64,000 nucleotides of DNA from Rotaria sordida (GCA_905250125.1 CAJNOL010000273.1:1-64000), one strand, 5' to 3'; positions 13,001 through 26,671 are shown, numbered from the stretch's first letter. Numbers and translations are program-made. The notes: generated by a model not told the origin, from the letters alone.

Positions 13001-15110
13001 TATTTATTTTTATTTCGTATTATCTGTAGCTTATCTTTCGCAGAGACATTAGAGATAACAATGTAAATCTACGGTAAGAAACAGAGTACATATACAATTG
13101 ATTCATAATTTCTATGTCTGACGAACATTTAATTCATGTACAAAACTAGTATAGAATTTGTAGTCGTATAAAATTTTCTATCGATTGATAGATGCTAAAG
13201 GAGAAAGATCTTATGAAAATAGATGGTGAAGAAAAAACTTTCATTGCAATCTCTACGAGTTTAAAATGCTAAGCACGATGGAGCTACTTTACACATTATT
13301 GAAAATTTCATCATCTATGTGACATACATATTGACATCTCTGTTACGGTCTGTCATTAGATTAAAAAAGCATCTGCATATTTGTCATGGTCTTTGGAATA
13401 AGCTGAGAAAGATTGGTTCAAATTTCTCGTTATATATTTCAACACTCATAAACAATCATATTTCACAGAAGCACTATCATAGTGAAACAGGAGCCTTACG
13501 TTATTTCTGTAGTGATTCAGAGGTAGGTATGACTAATTGAAAGGTTGATTTGATTTTTGTAAGATGAGAAAAAAAAAGAATGACTAATGTTGGTCTACCG
13601 GCCGGTTCAGTCTGATGGGTACTGATAAAGAAGAAATTCCTACCGGTTGCAATTCTAATTTCAAGTATTGAAAACAAGAAGAGCTATTTATTTAATTTTA
13701 TATAATTGGTATCCCAAGCAATTTCAATCGATAGCTTAGAAAAAAATGATGTATTATATATACCTAAAAGAATTCTATCAACTTCTCAGATAAAAGATAA
13801 TCGTAATTAAGATTGATAAAGAAGCGTGTATTGCTTAACTTTTCTTTTGAGATAAATTCAATTTACCAAAACAAATATTCACTATCTTTATCAAGAAAGT
13901 TTACTATTATTTGAACTATCAAAAGACACATCAAATTCTATTCATAATTTATTTTCTGATATACTTTTTAAGACTTCGCTCCCATTAAACATCGATCTCA
14001 GCCTAGAAACGTTTAAATGACATGAAATTTTCAGGATATGTTGGGCCTGTAGTGGAAAAGCTGTGATAAAATTTTCAGCCCGATTTCATGACTTTTGAGG
14101 AAGATATTGACCAAACAATGGTCAAAAATAGCTGATTTGGCAATCCAGATTTCTCTGTCCGGGCTCATTCGATATCTTTAATTTTTTTTTGTTTGCAAGA
14201 GCACGACAGGATACAGGGCATCATAGAGTTCTTTTTTCTAAATTCTTACTTTTTAAGCGGAAAGAATGAATTACAAATTCAATGACTGAAAAAACCCTAA
14301 AAAATGGCATTGTTTCTATAGAAGTGTTTTCCTATACGATAATAAAAAGGCTTATTTTAGAAAAAGGACTTTGTGGTACTCTGCATTCGGACGTGCTCTT
14401 TCTAACAAAAAAATAAAATAAAATACATAACATGAACTTGGACGGCGAAATTTGGGTTGCGAGTTCGACAAATCACAAACTGAGAAAAAACGAAAAAAGA
14501 TTTTCGGTTTTTTCCGAAAACAGCTTGTTTTTCGAATATGGGATGACGGAAATCTTCGAAAATTTTTGAAAAAAAACAAGATGTCGAGTAAAAATTTTTA
14601 TTGTTTATGCGAGATCAGATCAGGAACTATCTGCCTCTGTATTCAGGTTAATTTCGATGATTCTGACGAAAAGTGACTTTTGTTGAGGAGGACCTTAAAA
14701 TTAAGAGCTACACAATTTACTTTAAACATTAAATTATGTTCTCAAGTATCGAAATATTTTATAGATTGTATTTTACTATTAATGTTATAAGTTAATACTT
14801 TACAAAATTCATTCGATGCAGGCCGATTCTTCATATTCAATTATAAGAGAAAAAAAACATTTTATTAAACAGAAAAAAAGAAAAAAAATAGAAAAAATGA
14901 TATAATGTCTTTGAATGTTTTCATTGGCCGTGAGTCATGTGAGAAAACAAGCCATTTTCGAGTAGGAAGTAAACGAAACATGTTGTATAAAAACTTGTCG
15001 TTTCGTCGAATATTGTGTTATATATATCGATATTTTATTACAGGTATGTTAATTTATATTTTTTTTATGCTAGAAGAAAAGTGATGATTCATTTTTCGAA
15101 AAGTAAAAGA
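10041..15110. other. long intergenic stretch, no gene supported
   Basis: About 5 kb between the eIF3c 5' end and the end of the Rel array. A plus-strand frame at 10247-10642 (131 aa) is open but has no motif and contains a locally GC-richer patch near 10400-10500. On the minus strand an exon-like piece at about 12255-12298 reads FDYALPRSLYDFVK with splice-like borders, but I could not attach convincing neighbours. The rest is AT-rich and stop-dense. Confidence 0.55.
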
Positions 15111-15521
15111 ATAAAATGCTTGAAAATTGTAGTTTTGATGAATACTTCTATGGGTAGTCAACGACGAAAAATATGAGGTTCTCAGAAGATTTTTTTCGTC
15201 TGTAGAGCATGTTGTGCTGATCATTTTGGTTAAAAAAAATTTTCAAATTTATTCTATAAATCATGGAGCTAAAAATCAAAATACTCAAAAACTTCGGCTA
15301 TTCCTGGCTGCTGCTAAATGGTAGTTGACGTTTTCGAGTATTTTATAACTCTAGCATCATGATTTATTGAGTAATTTGAATATTTTTTGTGCCGAAAGCG
15401 ATCAGTCTAACGATCTCAACAAAGTCCTACAGACAAAAAAGATCTTCTGAGAACCTTGTGTTTTTTCGCCGTTGACTACCCATGGAAATATCCATCAAAA
15501 AACAATTCGGAAGCATTTTAT
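15111..15521. repeat. fold-back element (palindrome, about 410 bp)
   Basis: Two arms of about 195 bp meet near 15315. Both ends read ATAAAATGCTT inwards. Inside the arms, matching blocks include GGGTAGTCAACG and GGTTCTCAGAAGAT, seen near 15153-15190 and, inverted, near 15440-15482. It has no coding capacity and fits a MITE or Foldback-type non-autonomous element. It sits about 30-40 bp beyond the apparent stop of Rel-F, where its paralogs have a last exon. Confidence 0.8.
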
Positions 15522-15547
15522 CATTGATAGAGAGATAAAAACTATAA

Positions 15548-17735
15548 CTACAACTTACTTTCTTCTATGATACAGGATAATGATGATGTTGAAATAGGCT
15601 TATATACATCATCTTCGAAAATATTGAACCAAAAAGCCAATTTGAATTTTCCCAGTTGTTCAGTTTCAATCAGTGTTCTCGTTATTGAACCACTTTGATA
15701 CAAGTTAAAGATATATATTCGTACACTAAGTTAATCACACAGTATATTAATGGTTAAGTTAAACAATAGTTATAACTTACTCTTTTTCTCTAGCTTCATG
15801 TTCTTCTGAACTAATTTCTGAATAAATGTATCTATTTTCTGAATCAAAATAGTCTGTTGGAGTACATTGATCAAATTGTAGACGATTGAGATTGTTGTCA
15901 TTGCAAAATGAATCCATATTGACAGTGGTACCTTCAGGAACAGGTACTTTCAAACAATGTCCACGATTATCATAAGTTTGAACCTTAATACCAAGATACA
16001 TTGGATAATTGCGTTTTAGAGGAACCTGAAAATAGTACGAATGTTTTTTTAAAATTTCTATTGTAGTCTTCTTTAAATATAAGCAATATCTTACTTTTAC
16101 ACGTATCAATGAACGTTGAGGACCATCACCAGCTAGAAGAGGAATTCGATTTTTTGCTAGATCTCTCATATTTCGATAGTGCCAGTCTTTCTTTGGCTTG
16201 TTGAGAATATTTGGTGCTTCACATTGAATTGATGCTGAAGTAGTTGGAAAAATTTCACTGGTGTTTGATGACTGATTTAGAACGTATGATGAGATGTTAG
16301 CAGGATTTTGGTCAATTTGTGTGACATGACTCGTATCACTGAATAGAGCTAAAGAAATACAATAAGTTGTCACGAAAGCATTTAATTTTTCAAAAATTCA
16401 CTTGTATTATCTTGTTGATTATTGTTTGCAACTACTATGTTGGAAACGATAGCAGCATCATGGTTTCCTAAAATATGACAGATGAATAACGATTAAAAAA
16501 TAATGTGTAAATTGTCTATTTACGTGGAATTCGCTCAACTGCACTTTGAATAATCTGTAAGATAAGCATTTGTCTCTCCTGTATGAGTTCAGCTGAAGCT
16601 TGAGGAGATATCGAATTGAGATTCGTAATATTGAAATCTATAGGGAAAATGAAAATTGATGTTTTTTATTTACAACTTTGATCATATACCTGGCGCTTGG
16701 TTTTGTATTAAAATTTCATTGAGCCATGGTCTAAGATTATTTTTTAACTGATTAATTTCCTGTAACATTTGTTCAATGAAAGTAGAAGCTTCGAATAAAA
16801 TTACAGGTTGGAGATCGACTAAACAATATGAAGTAATAAATTATTAATGATTCTATTTATTATGATACATACATGAAGTTGAATGATTTTCTGATGAAAA
16901 AGTATCATCAACTGCCATATCTAAAACATTTTAAAATTGTAAATTATTTATCAAGTAAAACTCTTACGGCTAGGATCTTCTATAGATAATTCCAAACGAT
17001 TTTCTGTTTGATTTTGATTTTCATCGACTACTAAAACGAAAAATAAATCTAAATCATATTGAAATTGTGTTTAAAATGATAGAGAACGCACTTTTTTTAT
17101 TCATTTGGTTAACCATTGTTTCAATAGCATGCCAGACGGATATATCATCTCTCTTAAAGACAGTGAGTGTTTCTCCATTGATGTATTTTTTATAATACAA
17201 CGGACAGCAATAGATGTTGTTAGTATTGCAAAAAATAAAAGCATATCTTTCTTTATCGCATCGTTTTTCGTTAAGTTTGCCGAAATGATTTTTATCAATA
17301 ATAGTATGTTTATTATTAATAGACACAATTAGATAAAGATCGATATCATAAAGATCTGCATAAGCGTTAATTAAACTATGAAAAAAATTTCCAGGATTAT
17401 CCTTAAGTTTAGTAATATCATCGAAGGTACGTGTAAGCAAATCAGTTGGATGTTGCCAAGAGCTTGGAATATTTTCAGTTTGATAAGTACTATTTGACAC
17501 AATAAATAGGGCACCATCAAGTAAATTTGGTGTCCAGTATCTACTGATAGGATTTTCTGTAGAACTAAAAAAAAAAATAATAAGTCAGTTGCATAGTATA
17601 ATATAACAAAAGAGAGTAATACTTTGTTGTGTTACCATAAGAAACATCATAGTTTGTAGGTAAGCACAGAGTTGAATCTAGTTGATTGTTAGTATTCATT
17701 AAGCTGTCAGGATTCGATGAAAATTCACTTTCCAT
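15548..17735 (-). CDS. Rel-F: divergent Rel-homology protein, N-terminal unknown domain + RHD DNA-binding half
   Basis: Exons: 17623-17735, 17092-17564, 16968-17030, 16873-16920, 16690-16818, 16524-16637, 16402-16467, 16095-16348, 15781-16025 and 15559-15725, then read-through of the donor to TAG at 15548, for about 560 aa. Residues 1-195 hold the array's shared N-terminal domain (HSLINAYADLYDIDLYLI ... CPLYY ... TVFKRDD). A variable linker follows. From about residue 380 comes the Rel-like half: PNILNKPKKDWHYRNMRDL, IPLLAGDGPQRSLIRVK, then FDQCTPTDYFDSE and LGKFKLAFWF. No IPT dimerisation half or ankyrin repeats follow. A 3' splice site lies 32 nt before the ATG. The last intron and exon are uncertain because a fold-back element sits where paralogs have their final exon. 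Function is inferred from fold only: a possible transcription factor or decoy. Confidence 0.82.
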
Positions 17736-17767
17736 ATTCGTATAATTAGTGTCGCAAATGTTATACT

Positions 17768-18444
17768 CTAAAACAAAATAATACAATCGTCACTTGATTT
17801 TGCTCGTTTTATTATATTGAGGGATATTAACATAAGCAGAGGAAGGCAAAAAAGAAATATCGACTCGGAACATAATGACTCATCCTTTCCGACTGCATAC
17901 TGCAATGCTCTCGTGAGTAAATAACGTGACAATCACACAAGGGCACTGTTGATAAGAAAAATTTTTACTCTACACTATAACTATCATGTGAATGTAAGGC
18001 AAAAAAGAAAAGAAAACATACTTCATATATATATATAACTGTACTAATAACTAAAGAAAATAAAAATATATAATAAAAGACAGTATTCGAAGATCATATA
18101 AATTCATATGTGAAGAAAAAAGTTTACATAAGGAATATAGAGATCATTTTCTGTCATGTTTTTGCTTTGAAACAAAATAAAAATGAATGTTAATTGATAT
18201 GAAATTGCAAATAATTCGAAGAAAATCTAAAACATAAATAAATAAATTAATATTTTCAAAAGTTAGATTAATTCTTGAATAGTACTCTAACAAGTATCAT
18301 TATTACCGGTTTTTTTATTCATAATTATTTCAAAGAACAATAAGCAATGACAGCATAAAATTTGAAAAATTAAAATAAAAAAAGTCAATTAAATATTTTT
18401 CTTTTATACATGATCATGATAAACTATTCTATTAATACCATTCA
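17768..18444. other. intergenic between Rel-E and Rel-F
   Basis: About 680 bp of AT-rich DNA between the 3' end of Rel-E and the 5' splice-acceptor region of Rel-F. It includes a short (AT)n tract near 18025. I see no gene. Confidence 0.6.
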
Positions 18445-21431
18445 TTATGTTTTGTTATCTGATGAAGCAAGATTAGGATATGAACAAATTTGTGCATGTT
18501 TACCTGGTGAAGAAAAAAAAAGAATATTTGCAATAATATTTATAAACTTATCCTTACCATGATCAACGTATGGTAAATAATCATCATATAAACAATGCTT
18601 CTTTCGTAATGAACTGTCTTCAACAAATTCTGTTTTTATAATAACTAGATGAAGCTCATTATTTCCCTCAGTTCTAGCTGGTGAAGTTAATGATAATTTT
18701 TTTCGTTCTATTGTGAAGTCCTTATTTTTGAGTTCAATTTCATTACATTTAATACGAAAATCTAAAAGAATTTTCAATTACAACCAATCGATATTATTCA
18801 TATTTGTAATTATACCTTTTTTACGACTTATAATACTTAATTGTACAATTATTCTCTCACCACCCAATGCACATAATTCTTTTGGCACGATCTTAGTTGA
18901 ATCAATGGTTAAATCTCCATCCTCTAGAAAAAAAAGCGTGTTACAATGAGAAATAAAAATTCATTGACAGATTCACATTACCTTGTTCAATGACCGATGT
19001 ATGGGAAGGATGTGATACAAACTGATATTGACTAGAACTGATTTGTACACATAGTTGAAATTCAAGTCTGCATAATCTAAGATTTTCACGTTCAATAATT
19101 TCTGTCATTGACGGTCCATATTGTTTCCAATTGAAAAGATAAACTTTTATTCTAGAAATATCAATAAGTGTTAGAAATTTATAAAATATGTACTTACGTT
19201 TTTCGACGTTTTTTTCGCTCGTCATTAGTTATTTTTAAAAAGACAGATTCAGTTACTGGATCAAAACTATCTGGACTACATTGTAAACAACTTCGTTCAT
19301 TATTATCTTTCATTAATGTCCAATCAACACGCACATTTTCAGGTGCAACAGTTTGGTAAGGATGTCGAAAGTGATTTTCTGTAACAACTCGAACACGAAC
19401 ATAAAGTTGTACACCATCACCATCACTAGGTACCTTCAATTAATAGTTATGATATTTTTAGTATGAGTACAAACATATAATTAATTACTTCTATCTCAGG
19501 ATACTTTCTTTGTTCTTTGTTTTCACCTGCTTGTACTAATGGACAATCCTTTTTTGCTAAATCCTTTAGCATACGAACACGTCGATGACGTTTTGGGTGC
19601 TTTATTACATTTGGTTTATCATAATTTTGAATTGAACTATGGCTTGTTCGAACATCTGGTCTGACTATTGTTGCCGGTTTTGTTGTACTTTGAAATAAAC
19701 ATATGGGAATGTGGGAAACAATATTTTTCGAAGAGCAAATATGATTTTTTGCGTGTCCAGTTTTACTTTGCGCCGTATTTGTCATAACATTTTTAGAAAT
19801 CCATTCTCCTTCTTTCAAAGTTTCATCAGTCGTCTGTTGTCGGTCATCTGTTTCCATCGATGTAGTATCATCAATTTCTTCTATTTAATACGATAAAAAT
19901 ACAATATTTAGTAATACTCATTGAATTATACAATAACTTACGATGAAGACATTTGTTTTGATAGAGATATTTTGTCATATGTTCGAGTTTTTCATATACT
20001 TTCTCAATTGAATCTGTGGTCGACGACAAATTGAGATCATTCTCTATTGAATCTGTGATAATAAAAATAGAATAGTTGCTTTTATTGGATAATGAGTCTT
20101 ATTCACAATTCGCTTGTTGATTACGAACAGGCAAAAAAAAAGTGGTTATATCAGTTTGTTTATTGCGTAGGACAGTTTCTTTTCTTAAAGTCTTGTTCAT
20201 ACTGTGAGCAAGACAATAAGAGAAGAGATCGTCCTTCGCAACAAACGAACTGGTTTGACCACCTTTTTTTTTTGCATATTCGTAGTCAATAAGCAGCGAG
20301 TTGTGAACAAGGTTTCTTAGTATCTCATGCGATACATTTGTTCTTTGAAAATGTATTCAGTTTCAAATCGGTAGCTGAACGGTGGTAATTTTGAAATATT
20401 GAGTATTAGTTATATGGTAAAGAGTATTAGGTTTTTTGTACAACAAATAAACTATTAAAATTTTCTTTTTATCTATCAAACACTTCAAATTGATTTTTTT
20501 TTTGAAAATAAAAAAACTCACCTATTGAATCTGTCATGATTTCTTTCGAATAAAAATGTGAATCCGATTGAGGAATAGTTTGAGCAGTATGTTGAATGTC
20601 ACTGCTGGAGTTTTTGTGTTTTATCAGAACAGCTTCATTTTGAACAGCTAAAACATTTTTACAATGCTTTGAATTTATGTTGTTCAAATTAGAGTATTCA
20701 CTTGATCTTGAAGAAAATCGAGCATCTAAATTATCTGTATGTTGTCGTTCCTCATCATATCTTGTAGTATTATCGTTGTCGACGGTACGATCTGTCTGTG
20801 AAGCCGGATCCTGAGATACTTTAAAGATATAAAGAATAAATTCTTTAGTTCATCTTTTGCAATCTTACTCTCCAGGTTTCGTTGGACAATCAATTCTTTT
20901 ATATAACTTATGATAGTTTTATCATTGGTAGTAAAGCATGTTTGTGGTTGACAATCAGCATGAGTCGCATACCATGGTGCAAATAAGGACTTTTTAAAAT
21001 CATACATGATAAATGCAATATTACGATGACGTTTCTGTTGTTCGATTTTGTGTGAAGTTACGCCATACACATAAACATCATTATCATCAATTGGAACGTC
21101 ATCAGTAAATCTTATAATATTAAGTTCAAGTTTGTATAAGTTAGCATAGCCATTCAAAATATAATCTAATTGTTCTGGTGTTGCAGTGGGTGATATACAA
21201 TCTAGAGTGTGTCGCATCCAAATAAGCGAACGTTTTATAGTACATCCATATCTTCCAATGAATCTCATACATTTAGGCAAATCTGTCCATGAATGCATTT
21301 GGACAGGATCATGCCATGACCTAGAGAACATTATAAATTAGGACACTTTCAAAAATGATCGAAAGAAAGATTCAATACTTTAAATTTTGACCTCGTAGTA
21401 AAACAGATGGAGAAATTTGTCTTGAGCACAT
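18445..21431 (-). CDS. Rel-E: Rel-homology protein with both DNA-binding and IPT dimerisation halves
   Basis: Ten exons: 21379-21431, 20869-21320, 20522-20818, 19942-20052, 19489-19880, 19198-19433, 18982-19151, 18816-18923, 18558-18761 and 18445-18503; 2082 nt, 693 aa. Residues 1-168 form the shared N-terminal domain (GYANLYKLELNIIRF, IAFIMYD, FAPWYAT). A long Ser/Asn/Gln-rich linker runs to about 392. The Rel DNA-binding half spans about 393-570: HPKRHRRVRMLKDLAKKDCP, LYVRVRVVTENHFRHPYQTV and ENLRLCRLEFQLCV, the last aligning with the 'DLxVVRLxF' strand of NF-kappa-B. The IPT half follows: KIVPKELCALGGERIIVQL matches the 'GGEEI' signature strand, and LHLVIIKTEF matches the 'VxVQLRRPS' strand. 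The last 54-nt intron (18504-18557) is in frame, so retention would also code. The start was chosen as the only in-frame ATG after an upstream stop; an additional 5' exon is possible. Confidence 0.85.
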
Positions 21432-24367
21432 CGATGATGACACTAATTCGTCTTCACTTAACGACTACCTTGTTTTGGTACGAGTTAAAGAAACTTCTTT
21501 TTCAAGTGTATTTGCTTACTCCTAAACTTCAGTTACTTATAATAAAAACAAAAAAAAAAAAATATATATATATATATACCACAAAAATGATGAGTAATCT
21601 GCTAACAACCAAACGAGGCGGTAAGAGAACAAACGTAGAGAAAAGAAAAAGAACATAGAGAAAATACGTCAACGCAAACAATCAGTTGGTGTATTCCTAC
21701 TACAGGTAATTCAAAGAGTACTTGGACACTTGACTATATTTTTTCCTACTGGTCGATGTGCACAACGATGATAAGGAATAAATTTTCTTTCTTCACGAAA
21801 GACCAAAACTTTGATTTTCATATGGAATTGAATAAGAATTGAGGGCTATCAAATGCTGAAGAGAGAATGTGTTTGTTCTCTGTCTAAGTAGAAATGTTGA
21901 TATTTTTGCATTCTTATTTCACAACAGAAAAAAATACAAATAAAGAATTAATAAGTGTCTGAATACTATTTTTTGAACTTCATGTATGTCGAAAGAAAAG
22001 TGATATTAATGTAACGAAAATTCTTTTGTTTTGTAGTGTCAGTAGTTTCATTATCATACAACGCACTATTCTGATTCATAATCATATATATGATATTATA
22101 ATATTACTTTAAAGATCTTCTAATTTAATTTCGATAAGATTTGATGAATGACGAAATGTTTGAAGTCACAGAAATAATCTGACGAACAAGACCAAAAAAA
22201 GATCACAGTGCATGCACGCTAGACTATTACACGTGACTACAACCCGACAAATAAGTGTATTTTTAACTTTGAAAGAAAAAAGGAAGAAGAAAAAATAAGT
22301 TGTAACAGAAAATAAAAAAAAATATGACTTTTTACCCTCATATTTTATTGACGAAGTAAACTACAGGATTATTCGTAGTTTGCTTGATTAGATTAGTAAA
22401 ATATACTTCTACATAGAAAGCATACTTCTTTTGCCTAATTGTAATCGATGTCATCATGAGTAATATTTTCATCAAATGAAAATGAGCAATATAAGCATGA
22501 AGAAAATACTTTCCCCGCAATGTTGGTTTTTCCCCGTCGTAATGATTCATTCGAAGTAGGAATATTTCAAGTGAAAAGGGCTGTCAATGCTTTTTTTTTT
22601 ATTCGATCTATTCAATATCTATATTTAGATATCTTCCGATGTTCGTAAATATTTCGTTGTATTGCATCAGTTTTTAACACATAATTTCTCTAATCGAGTT
22701 TATCTGAAGTCACATCTTTGACACAAACTGATCATGTAGCGAATCGATTCTTTTTTAATAGATAAAATAGAGAAGTAATAGATCGATATTCATTAATAAT
22801 AATTGCTATAATAAAATATATTGAGATTTCATTCACAAAATTGAATGCCAAACTCATAAGCAGTTTGAATTCTTATAAGTCATTTCAGTTTTATTTCGAT
22901 TGTTATATGTACTTGCAACCACAGTATGAATTGTCGTATCGATTTTATCTCGCAAAATATACAAAACTCAAAGCGACAAGTCAGAGATTTTTGGTTTTAA
23001 ACTGATATTAAATATTACTTTCATTTTGCAGAAGACAATAGCGATGGCGGAAAAAATATGAAAAATGTGGACGAAACTATAAACAAAAATGCATAGTGTC
23101 TATGGATTCTAGTTGTTCGTATCAGTATTTTATCTAGCGTGAGAGTCAAGAGGACGGCGCCTCTGCGAAAATCGGATCGGTCCGCCCATAATTTTAAATT
23201 GTCCTTCCGGAAGAAAAAATCTAGATAAGATACTACCTCTTATGGTGTAATGCATGACGTAGTCTCATTCAGACAATCCATGACGGATACTAATATAAAT
23301 ATATGATTGTCTCTTTTTCCGAAATGATGTCTGTCAATTATGTTTCTATCTGAGTGATTTCAGGGATTTATACATAAGCGTCCAATTAATAATGCAATAG
23401 TTACTTCCGACAGCCATAACTATACCATTATACATCAGGATATTATTAATCATTCTACAATCACAGATTAAAATAATTCATTGATGATATCTCTTAATTG
23501 TGCAACACATTATTAACTTTTATTTAGAATTCATTTTGATGAAAAAAAGAAATGATGAAATACTTGCTCACTATGTCTCTTTCTCAAATGAATTCATAGT
23601 TGAGATTGTTTTTTTTATTTGACTAGTCTGAATTTAAATTCGAAATCATCTATAACTATCTGTAAGAATGCATCTGAACTGCCAAGACAAGTTTTTTTTT
23701 GATTGTTATTATTAATATCAGTTAATTAGTATAAAACTTATAAAGTTCAATTTTAGATTTTTTTGATAATGTAAAAATTAGCATGTGCAGATGTTATATA
23801 CGTATAATTCAAATTTTATATCTTTTAGTTTCATAATTATGGTTATGTGTTCTAAATTTTTGTACTTCTTATTGCTATCATCATGAACATCTCAAAATAC
23901 TGAAATTTTGTGTTAGATACACTGATAACAAATTTAAAACAAATCAATTAATTAGATTGATATCTTAATAACTACTGTAGAATTCTATATTGAACTCTGT
24001 AATTTTAGTGTTCTGTCTTCAGATTTTTTTTGATCAAAAATTTAACTGAAAAGAATCTCTACGTTTTTGTATTATTTCTATTGCATATGATAACTCGAGA
24101 AAGTTTTTTTTTAATGTTTTAAGCGTAATTATTTGAATGCAAATATATTTTTTCTAACTAGGAAGAAAAGAAAATAAAGACAAGCATCACATTGTATGAA
24201 GACATGAAACAATCCACGTGAAAAAGAAAAAAACCATCAAAAACATTACACATGCAAGGAAGAAAGACGTGATATATAAATACGACACACAAAGTTAAGA
24301 GCAAACTGCATTTCATATAGTTGTTATTGCGCCATTGAAATATTCCAGGTAAAATTTGTTTCATTCT
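21432..24367. other. intergenic between Rel-D and Rel-E
   Basis: About 2.9 kb without a recognisable gene. It includes an (AT)n run at about 21561-21578 and a small GC-richer patch near 23140-23200. A plus-strand frame at 21407-21658 overlaps the first exon of Rel-E and is a shadow. Confidence 0.55.
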
Positions 24368-26671
24368 TCATTTTTTTCCCGATGTAATAGAACGAGAAGA
24401 GTTGGATTTCTTTTTTTCTAAAAAAATAAACATTAACAAGAAGAAAATCATATACAAATTTTACTTTCTGTAATTATACACGATAATGATTCAGGAGAAA
24501 TAGGTTTATACGTTTCATTTTCTTTAATACATAACCAAAATGCCAATTTACATTTGTCAAGTTGTTCACGTTCAATCATATCCTTAGTTAATCGTTGGTT
24601 TTGGTATAAATTAAACATGTATATTGGTACTCTTTTAAATATATATATACAATCAATAAATGAAAATTTATATGATAATAATAAAGATTTACTTTTTCAA
24701 TTGTTGTCGATGTTCTTTCAAGGTAATTTTCATATAAACATTCCTTGTATTTAAATCGAAGTAATGTTTTTGATCACATTCATCGAATTCCAAATAGTTA
24801 AGGTAGTTTTCATGGTTACATAAATCTTTGTTTACTTTTGTCTTTTCTTGCACGATAACTTTTGAAGAATGATAATGATTATTAATAGTTCGAACTGCAA
24901 TAGCAAGATAAATCGGTTGTATGTATCTCGAAGGAACCTATGTGATATGTTAAAGATGTCAATTGTTAAGTTTTTTAATACTATCAATAGGTTACTTTCA
25001 TTTGAATGTGAGAACGTTGACCACCAACACCTTGTAGAAGTCCAATAAATTTTCTTTGTTCTTTTTTGTTTATATGTTTATTTGTTTTTCGTTGATATTT
25101 TGGGTTTACTTTGGGGTTTTTGTTGACTTTGTTCTTTGGCTTTGGTATTAAATCTTTTGGATATCGAGGATGCCAATCTTGTTTTGGTTCGGTGACAATT
25201 TCTGGTTTTTTACATGAATATTGTGTTGATGTTTGTGGAAGAACAATTTGAGGAACTCCCGTTGTCGTTGATAAATGAGTTAATACAGATGATGAAGTAT
25301 CAACAGAAATTTGATCCGCTTGTGTAACACGATTCGATTCATTTAGTTGGACTAAACAGATACAGGAAATTACTGTATAAATATTTCTTTTTTTTCCTAA
25401 AGGATCACCTGTATTGCTTTGGTAATTATTGTCTGTATTAGAAGAAATAAAAGTTTCATTGTATTCTAAAAAATATAATACATAATAAATTCTGAAATGA
25501 AAAACAATGAAATGAAATGATCATATACGTAGCATATGGTGTTCTGGCTCTCGTATGACATGCGATAAAATCTGTGTTTGTTCCTGATAAGTTGTAGTTA
25601 CTTTTTCAAATGTATGGTTGGAATTATTAGGATTGATTCCTGAAAGATAAACGGGAATAAATCAATTGTTTTTATTTGTTAGAATTTACCAGAATCTTGG
25701 ATTAATGATGAAATTACATTGCCTGTATAATGTTTGTTTGTTTGAGGAATTTTTTGTTTAATTTGATTATCCCAAGTATGAGTTTCAATTTTATTATTAG
25801 GTGAAACAAAAATTTCTAAAATAATAAATGACAATTATTGATAATAATATTAACATTTGGATTTACCTGAGTTTAAGTCATTTGTTGATGAAGAAATATC
25901 AGCTATCGACATATCTATACAAATGCATGATTTATTAAATCATATTTAAACCATTTCTTACCGGTAGACCAATCTTGAACGACATTCGAAACGGTTTTAT
26001 CTTCTAATCGAGGAAATAAACTTGAATCTATTGAAAAATAAATATTATTTAATTATTTTGTGTTTTTTTTTACAAACAATAAAATGTACCTATTCGGTTG
26101 ATTTCGTCAATATATTTGTCAACATAATGATAAATACTCATATCATCAAGATCAAAAACAGTTTGTATTTGCTCATTTCGATTGAGAGCAAATAGTGGAC
26201 CACAGATTGTATCATCACCATTGAGTACAATAAAAGCAGTTTTCTTCGGTTCATTTTGATCCACGATAATACATTCACTAATCATTTTAAATCTTCCATT
26301 TACGAAGCCAATGAAATTCAAATAAATATTAGAGAGTACACGAAAATCTATGATCAAATTAATTAATGTCTGTCTATTTCTGTACTTTTGTACAAGACTA
26401 TTAAGTTGTTCTTGATCAGAATCAGTTAATTCATTTTGATTTTTGTTTATATTCTTGTTTTTAAATGTAGGATCATTTAATACAATAAATTCAAATGTAT
26501 CACGAGTATTTTTTGCAACATAAAGTTGAAAAAAAGTATCGTTTCTATAATTAAAAAGAATTTAATAATTCAATGTAAAGAAAAAAAAAATTACCTTGTA
26601 TTATTGGTAGATGATGTTTCATAATTGTTGTCGATATTTGTCAATAAATTTAACTCATTATCGGTATCCAT
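24368..26671 (-). CDS. Rel-D: N-terminal unknown domain + RHD DNA-binding half with a basic insertion
   Basis: Eleven exons: 26595-26671, 26090-26544, 25962-26027, 25867-25914, 25690-25815, 25529-25639, 25409-25465, 24996-25351, 24693-24937, 24465-24631 and 24368-24417; 1758 nt, 585 aa. The shared N-terminal domain occupies about residues 26-177 (SNIYLNFIGFVNGRFKMI, AFIVLNGDD, CGPLFAL, TVFDLDDMSI). A long Ser/Thr/Asn linker follows. The Rel-like half begins near 362 (KPEIVTEPKQDWHPRYPKDL). It then carries an insertion of about 30 Lys/Asn-rich residues (about 382-414) not present in its paralogs, before GLLQGVGGQRSHIQMK. The remaining strands (LEFDECDQKHYFDL, LDKCKLAFWLCI) match Rel-F and Rel-B. 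The protein ends shortly after with a lysine run (KKKKSNSSR) that could act as a nuclear signal. No IPT half is present. Confidence 0.84.

Noticed and set aside
14352..14676. Overlapping 75-aa frames on both strands
   Set aside because: Low-complexity Lys/Phe-rich translations of a purine/pyrimidine-biased stretch that is partly self-complementary.
17105..17332. 75-aa frame on the plus strand and another in a second minus frame
   Set aside because: Both are shadows of the Rel-F N-terminal-domain exon at 17092-17564.
21407..21658. 83-aa plus-strand frame
   Set aside because: Antisense to the first exon of Rel-E and runs through an (AT)n repeat.
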